From Pseudoduganella sp. (GTDB taxonomy: Bacteria > Pseudomonadota > Gammaproteobacteria > Burkholderiales > Burkholderiaceae_D): a stretch of DNA of 52,046 nt. Numbering within the stretch: position 1 is the first letter of the stretch; each line of letters opens with the position of its first letter. Below the pieces are notes generated by a model that did not search any database, was not told the origin of the DNA, and saw nothing but the letters and a program-made list of their open reading frames with translations. The position numbers and the translations under genes are program-made. This document shows positions 1 to 7,498 of this stretch, piece after piece. Where the stretch lies: the NCBI GenBank assembly GCA_021323265.1, contig JAJTCO010000047.1, forward strand, positions 1-52,046. Direction: 5' to 3'.

Positions 1-1728
1 TACATCAAGGACCTCGATCCCGAGCTGGCCGACTTCGATCTGGCCAAGCTGCCCCTGAACGACCGCCCAACCTACGAACTGCTGACCAAGGCGAAAACCG
101 TCGCCGTGTTCCAGCTTGAATCGCGCGGCATGCAGGGCATGCTGAAGGACGCGCGTCCCGACCGCTTCGAAGACATTATCGCGCTGGTGGCGCTGTACCG
201 TCCGGGCCCGATGGACCTGATCCCGGACTTCTGCAAACGTAAGCACGGCGAAAAGTTCGACTACCCCGATCCGCGCACCGAGGGCATCCTGTCTGAAACC
301 TACGGCATCATGGTGTACCAGGAGCAGGTGATGCAGATGGCGCAGATCATCGGCGGCTACTCGCTGGGCGGCGCCGACATGCTGCGCCGCGCGATGGGTA
401 AGAAAAAAGCCGAAGAGATGGCGGAGCACCGCGAAATCTTCCGCAAGGGCGCGCAAGAGGGCGGACTGACCGTCGAGAAGGCCGACGAGATCTTCGACTT
501 GATGGAGAAGTTCGCGGGCTACGGCTTCAACAAGTCGCACGCGGCCGCCTACGCGCTGCTGTCCTATCACACCGCCTACCTGAAGCACCACCACACCGCA
601 GCGTTCATGGCAGCGAACATGTCGCTGGCCATGGACGACACGGAAAAGGTCAAGATCCTGGTGGAAGACTCGATCGACGTCTGCGGCCTGACCATCCTGC
701 CGCCGGACGTCAACCAGTCGGCCTACCACTTCCGTCCGGACGGTGAGCCGGGCAAGAAGGCCACCCGCATCCGCTACGGCCTGGGCGGCGTGAAGGGCGC
801 CGGCCAGAACGCGATCGAAGCGATCATCGCCGCGCGCACTTCCGGCGGGCCGTTTACCAGCCTGTTCGACTTCTGCAAGCGCGTCGACAAGAAGCAGATG
901 AACCGCCGCACCATCGAAGCCCTGATCCGCGCCGGCGCCTTCGACGGCTTCGGCGTCGACCGTGCGGTGCTGTTCGCGTCCGTGGGCTTTGCCATGGAAT
1001 ACGCCGACCAGGAAGCCAAGTCGGCCAACCAGGTCAGCCTGTTCGGCGGCGACGATTCCGACCTGGTGGCGCCGCCGGACTATGTGTCCGCGCTGCCGTG
1101 GACCGACCGCGAAAAGCTGGCGGAGGAGAAGATCGCGCTGGGCTACTACCTGTCCGGCCACATGTTCGACTCCTACCAGCAGGAAGCGCGCCGCTTCGCG
1201 CGCACCAAGCTGTCGGAGCTGGAACCGTCGCGCGAGCCGCGCATGATGTGCGGCGTGATCTCCGGCATCCGCACCCAGATGACCCAGCGCGGCAAGCTGC
1301 TGATCGTCACGCTGGACGACAAGACCGCCGTGGTCGAAGTCACGGTCTACAATGAAGTCTTCGAGCCGAACAAGCAGATGTTCAAGGAAGACGAGTTCCT
1401 GTGCGTGACCGGCAAGGTATCGGAAGACCGCTTCTCGGGCGGCCTGCGCATCACCGCCGAGAAGGTGTACAACATCACCGCCGCGCGCATCCAGTTCGGC
1501 CGCCAGCTCGGCCTGGCGCTGCCGCACGCCGTGCCCTCCGCAAAACTGGCCGAAGTGCTGACCCCGCACCGCGACACCTACGGCCTGCCGGTGGCCATGC
1601 GGGTTAAGCCGCAGGGCATCGACTGCGTGCTGCAGCTGGGCGACGACTGGCGCGTGGCGCCGTCCGACGCGCTGAAAACCGCGCTGGAACTGGGGCTGGG
1701 CGCCGTCGAGGTGGGCATCGAGTATTGA
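1..1728 (+). CDS. dnaE: DNA polymerase III subunit alpha, C-terminal part (5' end outside window)
   Basis: This is the catalytic subunit of the replicative polymerase. The frame is open from base 1, so the start lies upstream and 575 residues remain. Visible parts are the end of the polymerase domain (motif YRPGPMDLIPDFCKRKHGE, then YGIMVYQEQVMQMAQIIGGY and the FAGYGFNKSHAAAYALLSY stretch), the tandem helix-hairpin-helix region (GLGGVKGAGQNAIEAII near residue 260) and the OB-fold region that follows. The C-terminal tail is that of proteobacterial DnaE, not of the error-prone DnaE2. The usual length is about 1150-1180 residues, so roughly half is here. The gene ends in TGA at 1726-1728. The identification is by recognised family motifs. 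Confidence 0.97.
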   Translation, partial: YIKDLDPELADFDLAKLPLNDRPTYELLTKAKTVAVFQLESRGMQGMLKDARPDRFEDIIALVALYRPGPMDLIPDFCKRKHGEKFDYPDPRTEGILSETYGIMVYQEQVMQMAQIIGGYSLGGADMLRRAMGKKKAEEMAEHREIFRKGAQEGGLTVEKADEIFDLMEKFAGYGFNKSHAAAYALLSYHTAYLKHHHTAAFMAANMSLAMDDTEKVKILVEDSIDVCGLTILPPDVNQSAYHFRPDGEPGKKATRIRYGLGGVKGAGQNAIEAIIAARTSGGPFTSLFDFCKRVDKKQMNRRTIEALIRAGAFDGFGVDRAVLFASVGFAMEYADQEAKSANQVSLFGGDDSDLVAPPDYVSALPWTDREKLAEEKIALGYYLSGHMFDSYQQEARRFARTKLSELEPSREPRMMCGVISGIRTQMTQRGKLLIVTLDDKTAVVEVTVYNEVFEPNKQMFKEDEFLCVTGKVSEDRFSGGLRITAEKVYNITAARIQFGRQLGLALPHAVPSAKLAEVLTPHRDTYGLPVAMRVKPQGIDCVLQLGDDWRVAPSDALKTALELGLGAVEVGIEY

Positions 1729-1847
1729 TTCGTCCGGCGCGCGGGGCGCGCTGGGGAACTGTCGCGTATCGTGCGACGTAGTTAGTATTGTTTCAAGATA
1801 ATTGCGTGGATAAAGCTTGTCATTTTGACTAGTTGTCGCTGCCAATT

Positions 1848-3368
1848 ATGTTATTCAACTCTTTCAGCTTCCTGCTGGCCTTCCTGCCGGTCACACTGAT
1901 CGGCTACTTCGCGCTCGCGCGTCGCAATCCGGTTTGGGGCGTGGGCTGGCTGGCGCTGGCCTCACTGTTCTTTTATGGCTGGTGGGATGTGCGCTATGTC
2001 CCGCTGCTGCTGGCCTCGATCGTCGCCAATTACGGCTGCGCGCAAGCGATACGCCGGGCGCAGGGCAGGGCGCGCCGCTGGTGGCTGGCCGGCGCCGTGA
2101 CCGGCAACCTGCTGCTGCTGGCCTATTACAAGTACGCGGACTTCTTCTACGCCTCCCTGACCGGCGAACATGCGCACGTGCTGCAGGTGGTGCTGCCGAT
2201 CGGCATTTCGTTCTTCACCTTCACGCAGATCGCCTTCCTGGTCGACACGGCGCGCGGCTTCGTGCAGGAGGGGCGCTTCATCCATTACGTGTTGTTCGTC
2301 ACCTACTTCCCGCACCTGGTGGCGGGGCCGGTGCTGCACCATAAGGAAATGATGCCGCAATTTGCCGACCCGCGAAACGCGCTGCCGCGCGCCGGCAATT
2401 TCTCCGTGGGCGGCACCATCTTCCTCATCGGCCTGGCGAAAAAGACGCTGCTGGCCGATTCGCTGGCGCCTTACGCCCATGCGCTGTTCAACGCGCCGGG
2501 TGAACCCACGCTGCTGATGGCGTGGGGCGGCGTGCTGGCATACACCTTCCAGCTGTATTTCGATTTTTCCGGTTATTCGGACATGGCGATCGGCCTGTCG
2601 CGCATGTTCGGCATCAACCTGCCGCTGAACTTCAACTCGCCGTACAAGTCGCTCAACGTCGTTGATTTCTGGCGGCGCTGGCACATGACGCTGTCGCGTT
2701 TCCTGCGCGATTACCTGTACATTCCGCTGGGCGGCAACCGCCACGGTGCGGCGCGCGCCAAGGTGAACCTGATGGTGACCATGGTGCTGGGCGGCTTGTG
2801 GCATGGCGCCAGCTGGAACTTCGTCGTGTGGGGCGGCCTGCACGGCCTGTACCTGGTGATCGTGCATGCCTGGCAGGCGCTGAAGGCCCGCCTCGGCTGG
2901 CAGGAGGGCGGTAGGGCGGGACGCCTGGCGGCATGGGCGCTGACCTTCATTGCCGTGGTGTTTGCCTGGGTGTTCTTCCGCGCGGCGGACCTGCCTTCGG
3001 CGCTGAGCATCGTGGCCGGCATGGTGGGCCAGCATGGCCTGTCGCTGCCGGACGCGATCGGGGCGCGCCTGGGTGGGCTGCGCGACGTCCTGTCGCAGTT
3101 GGGCGTGGGCTGGTCGCTGGGCGGAGGCGCGCAGTTCATCGAGACCTGGTCCTGGGTGCTGGTGGCGGCGCTGGTGGCGTTCTGCGCACCGAACACCCAG
3201 CAAATCATGCATCGCTTCGACCCTGCGCTCGACCACGACGGCAAGGTGGCGCCGGCGCGCCTGTCGTGGGTGCCGTCGCAGCGCCATGCGCTGGCCAGCG
3301 GGCTGCTTGCCGTGCTTTGCCTACTGGCGCTGGCGCGCCCGAGCGAGTTCCTCTACTTCCAGTTCTGA
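1848..3368 (+). CDS. MBOAT family membrane-bound O-acyltransferase (AlgI-like)
   Basis: A polytopic inner-membrane protein of 506 residues that resembles AlgI and related O-acetyltransferases, which pass acyl groups across the membrane to a polysaccharide or other envelope substrate. It has about ten hydrophobic segments, the FNSPYKSLNVVDFWRRWH stretch, and the family motif LGGLWHGASWNFVVWGGLHG containing the conserved histidine. I chose ATG 1848 because MLFNSFSFLLAFLPVTL is the usual family N-terminus; an in-frame TTG at 1833 would add five residues. No strong ribosome binding site is seen. The next gene starts 2 nt after the stop and encodes an SGNH-like protein, so the two probably form an acylation pair as AlgI does with AlgJ/AlgX. 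The substrate cannot be read from the sequence. Confidence 0.9.
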   Translation: MLFNSFSFLLAFLPVTLIGYFALARRNPVWGVGWLALASLFFYGWWDVRYVPLLLASIVANYGCAQAIRRAQGRARRWWLAGAVTGNLLLLAYYKYADFFYASLTGEHAHVLQVVLPIGISFFTFTQIAFLVDTARGFVQEGRFIHYVLFVTYFPHLVAGPVLHHKEMMPQFADPRNALPRAGNFSVGGTIFLIGLAKKTLLADSLAPYAHALFNAPGEPTLLMAWGGVLAYTFQLYFDFSGYSDMAIGLSRMFGINLPLNFNSPYKSLNVVDFWRRWHMTLSRFLRDYLYIPLGGNRHGAARAKVNLMVTMVLGGLWHGASWNFVVWGGLHGLYLVIVHAWQALKARLGWQEGGRAGRLAAWALTFIAVVFAWVFFRAADLPSALSIVAGMVGQHGLSLPDAIGARLGGLRDVLSQLGVGWSLGGGAQFIETWSWVLVAALVAFCAPNTQQIMHRFDPALDHDGKVAPARLSWVPSQRHALASGLLAVLCLLALARPSEFLYFQF

Positions 3369-3370
3369 AC

Positions 3371-4591
3371 ATGGACAACTTCTCGCATCACGGATATTTG
3401 CGCACCCTGGCCCTGACCATGCTGGCGGGGGTCGGGCTGGTGGCTGCACTGGTGGTGCTGGCCGACCCGTACGACCTGTATGGCATCCTGCGCGCGCCCG
3501 GCGTCAATGCGCTCAAGCCGGCGCCGCAGCACTTCCGCAACGAGATCAAGCTGGCGCGCGCGCAGCAAGTGTCGGCCACCCAGTTCCTGGTCGGTAATTC
3601 GCGCGTCGAAGTCGGCTTTGATCCGGACAGCCCTCAGCTGGGCGGCAGCGCATACAACCTGGGGCTGGCCGGAACGGGCACCTCGGTCGCCATCGGACAG
3701 CTGCAGTACTTGCGCAGCCTGGGCGTGCAGCCCCGGCGCACCGTGGCCGGCATGGACTTCCACGATGCGCTGCTGCGGCCCGGTGAGCGGGAAGGGACCT
3801 GGTATCCGCCGGCGCAGCCCGCGGCGGCCTGGCGCTGGCGCTTCGAAACGCTGTTTTCCCTGGGCGCGCTGCGCGCCGCGGCGGCCACCTTCATCATGCA
3901 GGGCGATGGCGAAGCGGAGACCATGACGGCGCGCGGTCTGAACCCGCTGCATCAGTACGCCAAGTACGTTCGCAACGACGGCTACTACAAGATCTTCCGC
4001 CAGCGCGCCGAGGAGAACGCCGCCATGCTGACGCGCGCGGCGGGCACGGGGCTGGACCGGGAAGGCACCCGCAAAAAGCTGCGTGCCTTGCTCGACGTGG
4101 CGGCGCGGGACAATCCTGGCGCCGAGGTGCACCTGATGGTGTACGCCTACCATGCGCAGCTGCTGGCGCTGTACGAAGCGAGCGGCTTGTGGCCGCGCTT
4201 TGAGGAGTGGAAGGCGATCCTGCTGGAGGAGGTGGAGGCGGGCCGCGCCCGCTTCCCGCAGGCGCGCATCGTCCTGTATGATTTCAGCGGATTCGGCGAC
4301 TTCAATTGCGAAGCCATCCCGGCGCCGGGCAGCCAAGGCACGACGCGCTGGTACTGGGAGGCCGGACACCAGAAACCGGCGCTGGGCGAGGAAATGCTGC
4401 AGCGCATGCTGGCGCCCGCGCCGGCGGCGGCGGGGGATTTTGGCATGGCATTGACGGCGCAGAACTGGGAGCGCAACCGGCAGCGCATCGCCGCCGAGCG
4501 CGCACGCTGCGCGGCGGCGCAGCCAGAACTGTTCGACGAGGCGCAGCAACTGGTCGCGCGTGCGGCGCGCCCGCAACGATGGGAGCAATGA
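3371..4591 (+). CDS. SGNH-hydrolase-like periplasmic partner of the MBOAT protein
   Basis: A 406-residue protein with one N-terminal membrane segment (residues about 9-30) followed by a periplasmic domain. The stretch FLVGNSRVEVGFDP near residue 75 looks like the nucleophile block of SGNH/GDSL enzymes, and the C-terminal DFSGFGDF and YWEAGHQKPALGEEML stretches resemble the later blocks that carry the acidic residue and catalytic His. This assignment is from motif shape only. The gene starts 2 nt after the MBOAT stop, which supports joint action: the MBOAT protein brings acyl groups over the membrane and this protein transfers or removes them. A longer open frame reaches upstream to 2933 but overlaps the MBOAT gene and is not used. 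Confidence 0.7.
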   Translation: MDNFSHHGYLRTLALTMLAGVGLVAALVVLADPYDLYGILRAPGVNALKPAPQHFRNEIKLARAQQVSATQFLVGNSRVEVGFDPDSPQLGGSAYNLGLAGTGTSVAIGQLQYLRSLGVQPRRTVAGMDFHDALLRPGEREGTWYPPAQPAAAWRWRFETLFSLGALRAAAATFIMQGDGEAETMTARGLNPLHQYAKYVRNDGYYKIFRQRAEENAAMLTRAAGTGLDREGTRKKLRALLDVAARDNPGAEVHLMVYAYHAQLLALYEASGLWPRFEEWKAILLEEVEAGRARFPQARIVLYDFSGFGDFNCEAIPAPGSQGTTRWYWEAGHQKPALGEEMLQRMLAPAPAAAGDFGMALTAQNWERNRQRIAAERARCAAAQPELFDEAQQLVARAARPQRWEQ

Positions 4592-4858
4592 ATGGACATG
4601 AAGCGCATCAACGCAGGCAAGCTGCGCGCCATCGGTTACGACGAGCGCGCGCGCGTGCTGCGCGTCGAGTTTGACGACGGCAGCGCCATCGATTACGACG
4701 GCGTCGGGCGCGACGTCTGGCAGCGCCTGTCGACCACCGGCAGCGCATGGAGCTTCTACCGCGACAATATCGAGGAAGAATTCACGGGACGCAAAGGGCG
4801 CGCCACGCCCCAGGCGGGAACGCGCCCCGCCGGCCTGGACGACCTGTTCGGCAACTGA
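4592..4858 (+). CDS. KTSC domain-containing small protein
   Basis: An 88-residue cytosolic protein. The core VEFDDGSAIDYDGVGRDVW followed by SAWSFYRDNIEEEF has the spacing of the KTSC domain, a small beta-rich fold of uncertain function that is sometimes fused to lysyl-tRNA synthetase or nucleases. The start directly follows the stop of the SGNH-like gene, with GGGAG at 4581-4585 as ribosome binding site, so the three genes from 1848 probably share a transcript. The downstream palindrome at 4864-4910 may end it. The family match is from memory of the consensus. Confidence 0.7.
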   Translation: MDMKRINAGKLRAIGYDERARVLRVEFDDGSAIDYDGVGRDVWQRLSTTGSAWSFYRDNIEEEFTGRKGRATPQAGTRPAGLDDLFGN

Positions 4859-4863
4859 CGGCT

Positions 4864-4910
4864 GAGCCCGTGTCCACCAAAGGGCCTGACCCCAAGGTGG
4901 ACACGGGCTC
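4864..4910. repeat. Palindromic element A (15-bp arms, 17-nt centre)
   Basis: Perfect 15-bp arms at 4864-4878 and 4896-4910 (left arm GAGCCCGTGTCCACC) enclose 17 nt that carry the complement of GGGGTCAG. It lies between the convergent KTSC and DUF6139-like genes and may act as a two-way terminator. Its 47-nt core is the reverse complement of the element at 50188-50234 apart from one base. Confidence 0.85.
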
Positions 4911-4917
4911 GGCTGTC

Positions 4918-5148
4918 TTACATGTCCTTCAGCGCGGTGATGGCGTAGCCTTTGCTACCCATCTGCTGGATCAGCCGGTCGATGTGGTAATCGGGCAGGG
5001 CTTGCACGTCATCGTCGACTTCCAGCGATTGCTCGGCTGGCAACCAGTCGGTGTTGATGGCTTCCTGTGGGATGGGTTGGCCCTCGGGAACGGCGAGGTA
5101 GGAAAAAATGCCGTTGTGTTCGGCTCGACGGTAGATGTCCAGGCGCAT
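4918..5148 (-). CDS. Small conserved protein, DUF6139-like
   Basis: A 76-residue acidic soluble protein starting MRLDIYRRAEHNGIFSYLAV and ending with GYAITALKDM. It resembles small conserved proteins of Burkholderiales annotated as DUF6139, and no function is known to me. A good ribosome binding site (AAGGGAGA) sits just before the ATG at 5148. It faces the KTSC gene across palindrome A. The family name is recalled, not searched. Confidence 0.7.
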   Translation of the reverse strand: MRLDIYRRAEHNGIFSYLAVPEGQPIPQEAINTDWLPAEQSLEVDDDVQALPDYHIDRLIQQMGSKGYAITALKDM

Positions 5149-5200
5149 CTTGATCTCCCTTCAACTAGTCCTACGCGCAAGTTGGCGTAACGCTTTGATT

Positions 5201-5320
5201 CTACTCCGCTTGCGCGCCGCTGGCACCATGCGCTTGCAGGATGGCGCGCAGTTCAATGGTATAGTGTGCGCCGACTTGCCGGCAGGCATCGTAGAACAGT
5301 TGCTTGTGAATTGACCCCAT
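5201..5320 (-). CDS. Possible 39-aa small protein
   Basis: A frame from ATG (5320-5318) to TAG (5203-5201) on the minus strand, too short for routine calling. It is preceded by an unusually strong ribosome binding site (GGAGGGAGG, 3 nt before the ATG). The product begins MGSIHKQLFYDACRQVGAHY and continues with the plausible amphipathic stretch TIELRAILQAHG. The DUF6139-like gene follows on the same strand after a 52-nt gap, so the two could share a transcript. Its ATG overlaps the start region of the divergent sensor kinase gene. I recognise no homologue. It might be a real small gene or a chance frame; the ribosome binding site is the main support. Confidence 0.4.
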   Translation of the reverse strand: MGSIHKQLFYDACRQVGAHYTIELRAILQAHGASGAQAE

Positions 5321-6878
5321 GTGCCTCCCTCCATTGTTCCCGGCAGCCGGCTTTATCCTGGTCTATCTCCTGTTCGACTGGCTGAGCTACGTCGAGCCGC
5401 TGCTGGGCTTGAACATCACGCCGTGGAATCCGGACACGGCATTGGGCCTGGTGTTCTGGCTGGTCTACGGCCGGCGCGCGGCGCTGCCCTGGTTCCTGGC
5501 GCTGGTGGCGGGCGACGTCCTGGTGCGCGGCATGCCGGGCGGACCGCTGGGCACGCTGCTCACGGCGGGCTGGCTGACCTGCGCCTACGGCCTGCTGGGG
5601 GAGAGCTTGCGCAAGGTGCTGGCGGGCGGCTCGCTGTTCGCGTCGCGCCGCAGCTTTTACCAGTGGCTGGCCCTGGTGGGCGCCGGCACCATGCTCAACG
5701 CCGTGATCCATATTTCCCTGCTGGCCTGGCTGGGCCTGGTGCCCTGGAACGACTGGCTGCGCGCCGCCTGGCGCTTCGGCTTTGGCGACATGGTGGGGGT
5801 GGTGGTCAGCATGCCCCTGCTGCTCAAGCTGTCCACGGCGCAGGGCCGGGCGCGCTTGCGCGCGGTGACCTGGAAGGCGGAAACCCTGGGCTACCTGGCG
5901 CTGGCGATCTGCGTGCTGTGGGCGGTCTTCGGTTACATCATGACGTCCGAGTTCAAGCACTTCTATTTCCTGTTCCTGCCCTTGATCTGGGCCGCGTCGC
6001 GCCAGGGCGTGCATGGTGCGGCGCTGGTGGTGTTCGTGCTGCAGCTGGCGATCGTCACCCTGGTCAAGGCCAACCAGGCCAACAACATCACCGTGTCCGA
6101 GCTGCAGATGCTCGACGCGGTGCTGGCGCTGGTGGGCTTTTTCATCGGCATCGCGGTGGACGAGCGGCGCCGGGCGGCGGAGGAGCTGAAGCAGACCTTG
6201 CGCCTGGCCGCCGCAGGCGAGATGGCGGCAGCCCTGGCCCATGAGCTGAACCAGCCGATGACGGCGCTGGCGGTGTACGGCAAGGCGTGCGAGCACTTGC
6301 TGGCGCGTGGCGAGACGGGGGAGCTGCTGAAGAACGCCATCGGCCAGATGATCAACGAGTCGGCGCGCGCGGCCGAGGTGGTGCGCCGCCTGCGCGACTT
6401 CTTCCGCACCGGCGCCATGCAGCTGGAAACGGTGGGCGCCAGCGCCCTGGTGGCGGGTATCGTGCAGCAGTTCCGGCCGCAGTTTGCCGAGCATGGCGTG
6501 CAGCTGGACGTGGCGCCGGCGCCGCCGCTGGCGGTGCAGGTGGACCGCCTGCAGATCGAGCTGGTGCTGCGCAACCTGCTGGCCAATGCCCTCGACGCGG
6601 TGCGCGCGTGCCCGGCTGGGCAGCGCCGCATCGGCATCGTGGCCGAGAATGCGGGCGGCAAGCTGCGCTTGACGGTGGAGGACAGCGGCGCGGGCCTGTC
6701 GGAGGAAATGGCGGCGCGCCTGTTCGAGCCCTTCGTGTCGACCAAGGCCAGCGGCATGGGCCTGGGCCTGGTGCTGAGCCGGGCGATCGTGGAGGCGCAT
6801 GGCGGCACTTTGTGGGCTGAAGTTGCCGCGCACGGCGTCTTTCGCTTTATACTGCCGGCGCAGGATTCTGGAGATTGA
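5319..6878 (+). CDS. Membrane sensor histidine kinase with MASE1-like input domain
   Basis: A 519-residue kinase. Residues 1-285 are very hydrophobic, with about eight membrane segments that resemble a MASE1-type sensory domain. A dimerisation domain follows with AAALAHELNQPMTALAVYGK, in which His308 is the expected phosphorylation site, and then an ATPase domain with the N-box LRNLLANALDAV and the G-box regions SGAGLSEEMA and GMGLGLVLSRAIVEAHGG. The kinase core is of the FixL/DctB kind. The response regulator gene begins 3 nt after its stop. ATG 5319 is the first start after an in-frame stop at 5307, but no ribosome binding site is visible, so the start is uncertain. The signal sensed is unknown. 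Confidence 0.87.
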   Translation: MCLPPLFPAAGFILVYLLFDWLSYVEPLLGLNITPWNPDTALGLVFWLVYGRRAALPWFLALVAGDVLVRGMPGGPLGTLLTAGWLTCAYGLLGESLRKVLAGGSLFASRRSFYQWLALVGAGTMLNAVIHISLLAWLGLVPWNDWLRAAWRFGFGDMVGVVVSMPLLLKLSTAQGRARLRAVTWKAETLGYLALAICVLWAVFGYIMTSEFKHFYFLFLPLIWAASRQGVHGAALVVFVLQLAIVTLVKANQANNITVSELQMLDAVLALVGFFIGIAVDERRRAAEELKQTLRLAAAGEMAAALAHELNQPMTALAVYGKACEHLLARGETGELLKNAIGQMINESARAAEVVRRLRDFFRTGAMQLETVGASALVAGIVQQFRPQFAEHGVQLDVAPAPPLAVQVDRLQIELVLRNLLANALDAVRACPAGQRRIGIVAENAGGKLRLTVEDSGAGLSEEMAARLFEPFVSTKASGMGLGLVLSRAIVEAHGGTLWAEVAAHGVFRFILPAQDSGD

Positions 6879-6880
6879 AC

Positions 6881-7483
6881 GTGTCACCCCACCTTACCGT
6901 TTTCATCGTCGACGACGATCCATCGCTGCGCGACGCCCTGGGCTTGCTGCTCGGCGTGCGCGGCTACCGCACCGCCGTGTTCGCCAGCGCGGAAGCCTTC
7001 CTGCAGGCCTTCCAGCCCGAATGGGCCGGCTGCCTGGTGGCCGACATCCGCATGTCCGGCATGGACGGCCTGGCGCTGCAGCGCAAGCTCAATGAGATGG
7101 AATGCCTGCTGCCGGTGATCATCGTGACCGGGCACGGCGATGTCAGCCTGGCGCGCGAAGCGTTCAAGGCGCGCGCCGTGGATTTCCTGGAAAAGCCGTT
7201 TGACGACGACAAGTTGATTGCCGCCATCGAGGAAGCGTTTTCCATGCAGCAGCGCCAACGCCAGGACCAGGACCGCCGCAAGCAGCGCGACCAGCTGCTG
7301 GGCGAACTGACGCCGCGCGAGCGGGAGGTGTTCGAACTGGTGGTGATGGGCCGCCACAACCGCGAAATCGCGCCGCAGCTGAACATCAGCGTACGCACCG
7401 TGGAAGTGCACAAGGCGCGCCTGATGGCCAAGCTGGGCGTGGATAACGTGGCCGACCTGGTGCGCGTGGCGCTGCGCGAGTAA
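6881..7483 (+). CDS. Response regulator, FixJ/NarL-type with LuxR HTH output
   Basis: A 200-residue transcription regulator. The receiver domain (residues 1-120) has the acidic pair in FIVDDDPSLRD, the phosphoacceptor Asp55 in VADIRMSGMDG, the Thr in IIVTGHGD and the Lys in FLEKPFDD. The C-terminal LuxR-type helix-turn-helix begins LTPREREVFELVVMGRHNRE and contains ISVRTVEVHKARLMAKL. The arrangement is that of FixJ/TtrR proteins. I use GTG 6881 because GGAG (6870-6873) sits 7 nt before it; a TTG at 6875 overlaps the kinase stop and is too close to that site. It is the cognate partner of the preceding kinase. The target genes are not evident. Confidence 0.9.
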   Translation: MSPHLTVFIVDDDPSLRDALGLLLGVRGYRTAVFASAEAFLQAFQPEWAGCLVADIRMSGMDGLALQRKLNEMECLLPVIIVTGHGDVSLAREAFKARAVDFLEKPFDDDKLIAAIEEAFSMQQRQRQDQDRRKQRDQLLGELTPREREVFELVVMGRHNREIAPQLNISVRTVEVHKARLMAKLGVDNVADLVRVALRE

Positions 7484-7498
7484 GGCCGCTCCGGCCGC

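Noticed and set aside
1729..1847. Terminator or promoter between dnaE and the MBOAT gene
   Set aside because: A GC-rich stem-like stretch near 1736-1752 has no T-run, and the AT-rich part has no convincing -35/-10 pair at normal spacing.
1962..3287. Minus-strand open frame opposite the MBOAT gene
   Set aside because: The composition is that of a shadow frame, and the plus strand has a clear membrane protein with the MBOAT motif.
2933..3370. Upstream extension of the SGNH-like gene to 2933
   Set aside because: It would overlap the MBOAT gene by more than 400 bases and lacks coding character; ATG 3371 follows the MBOAT stop directly.
5221..5318. Sigma-70 promoter (TATAGT at 5260-5265) for the sensor kinase
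   Set aside because: The best -35-like hexamer is about 20 nt away instead of 16-18, and the site lies inside the possible minus-strand small gene.
5253..6887. Long minus-strand open frame opposite the sensor kinase (about 540 codons)
   Set aside because: Its translation is a His/Gln/Arg-rich shadow of the GC-rich kinase gene, with no domain, while the plus strand gives a complete kinase with all motifs.
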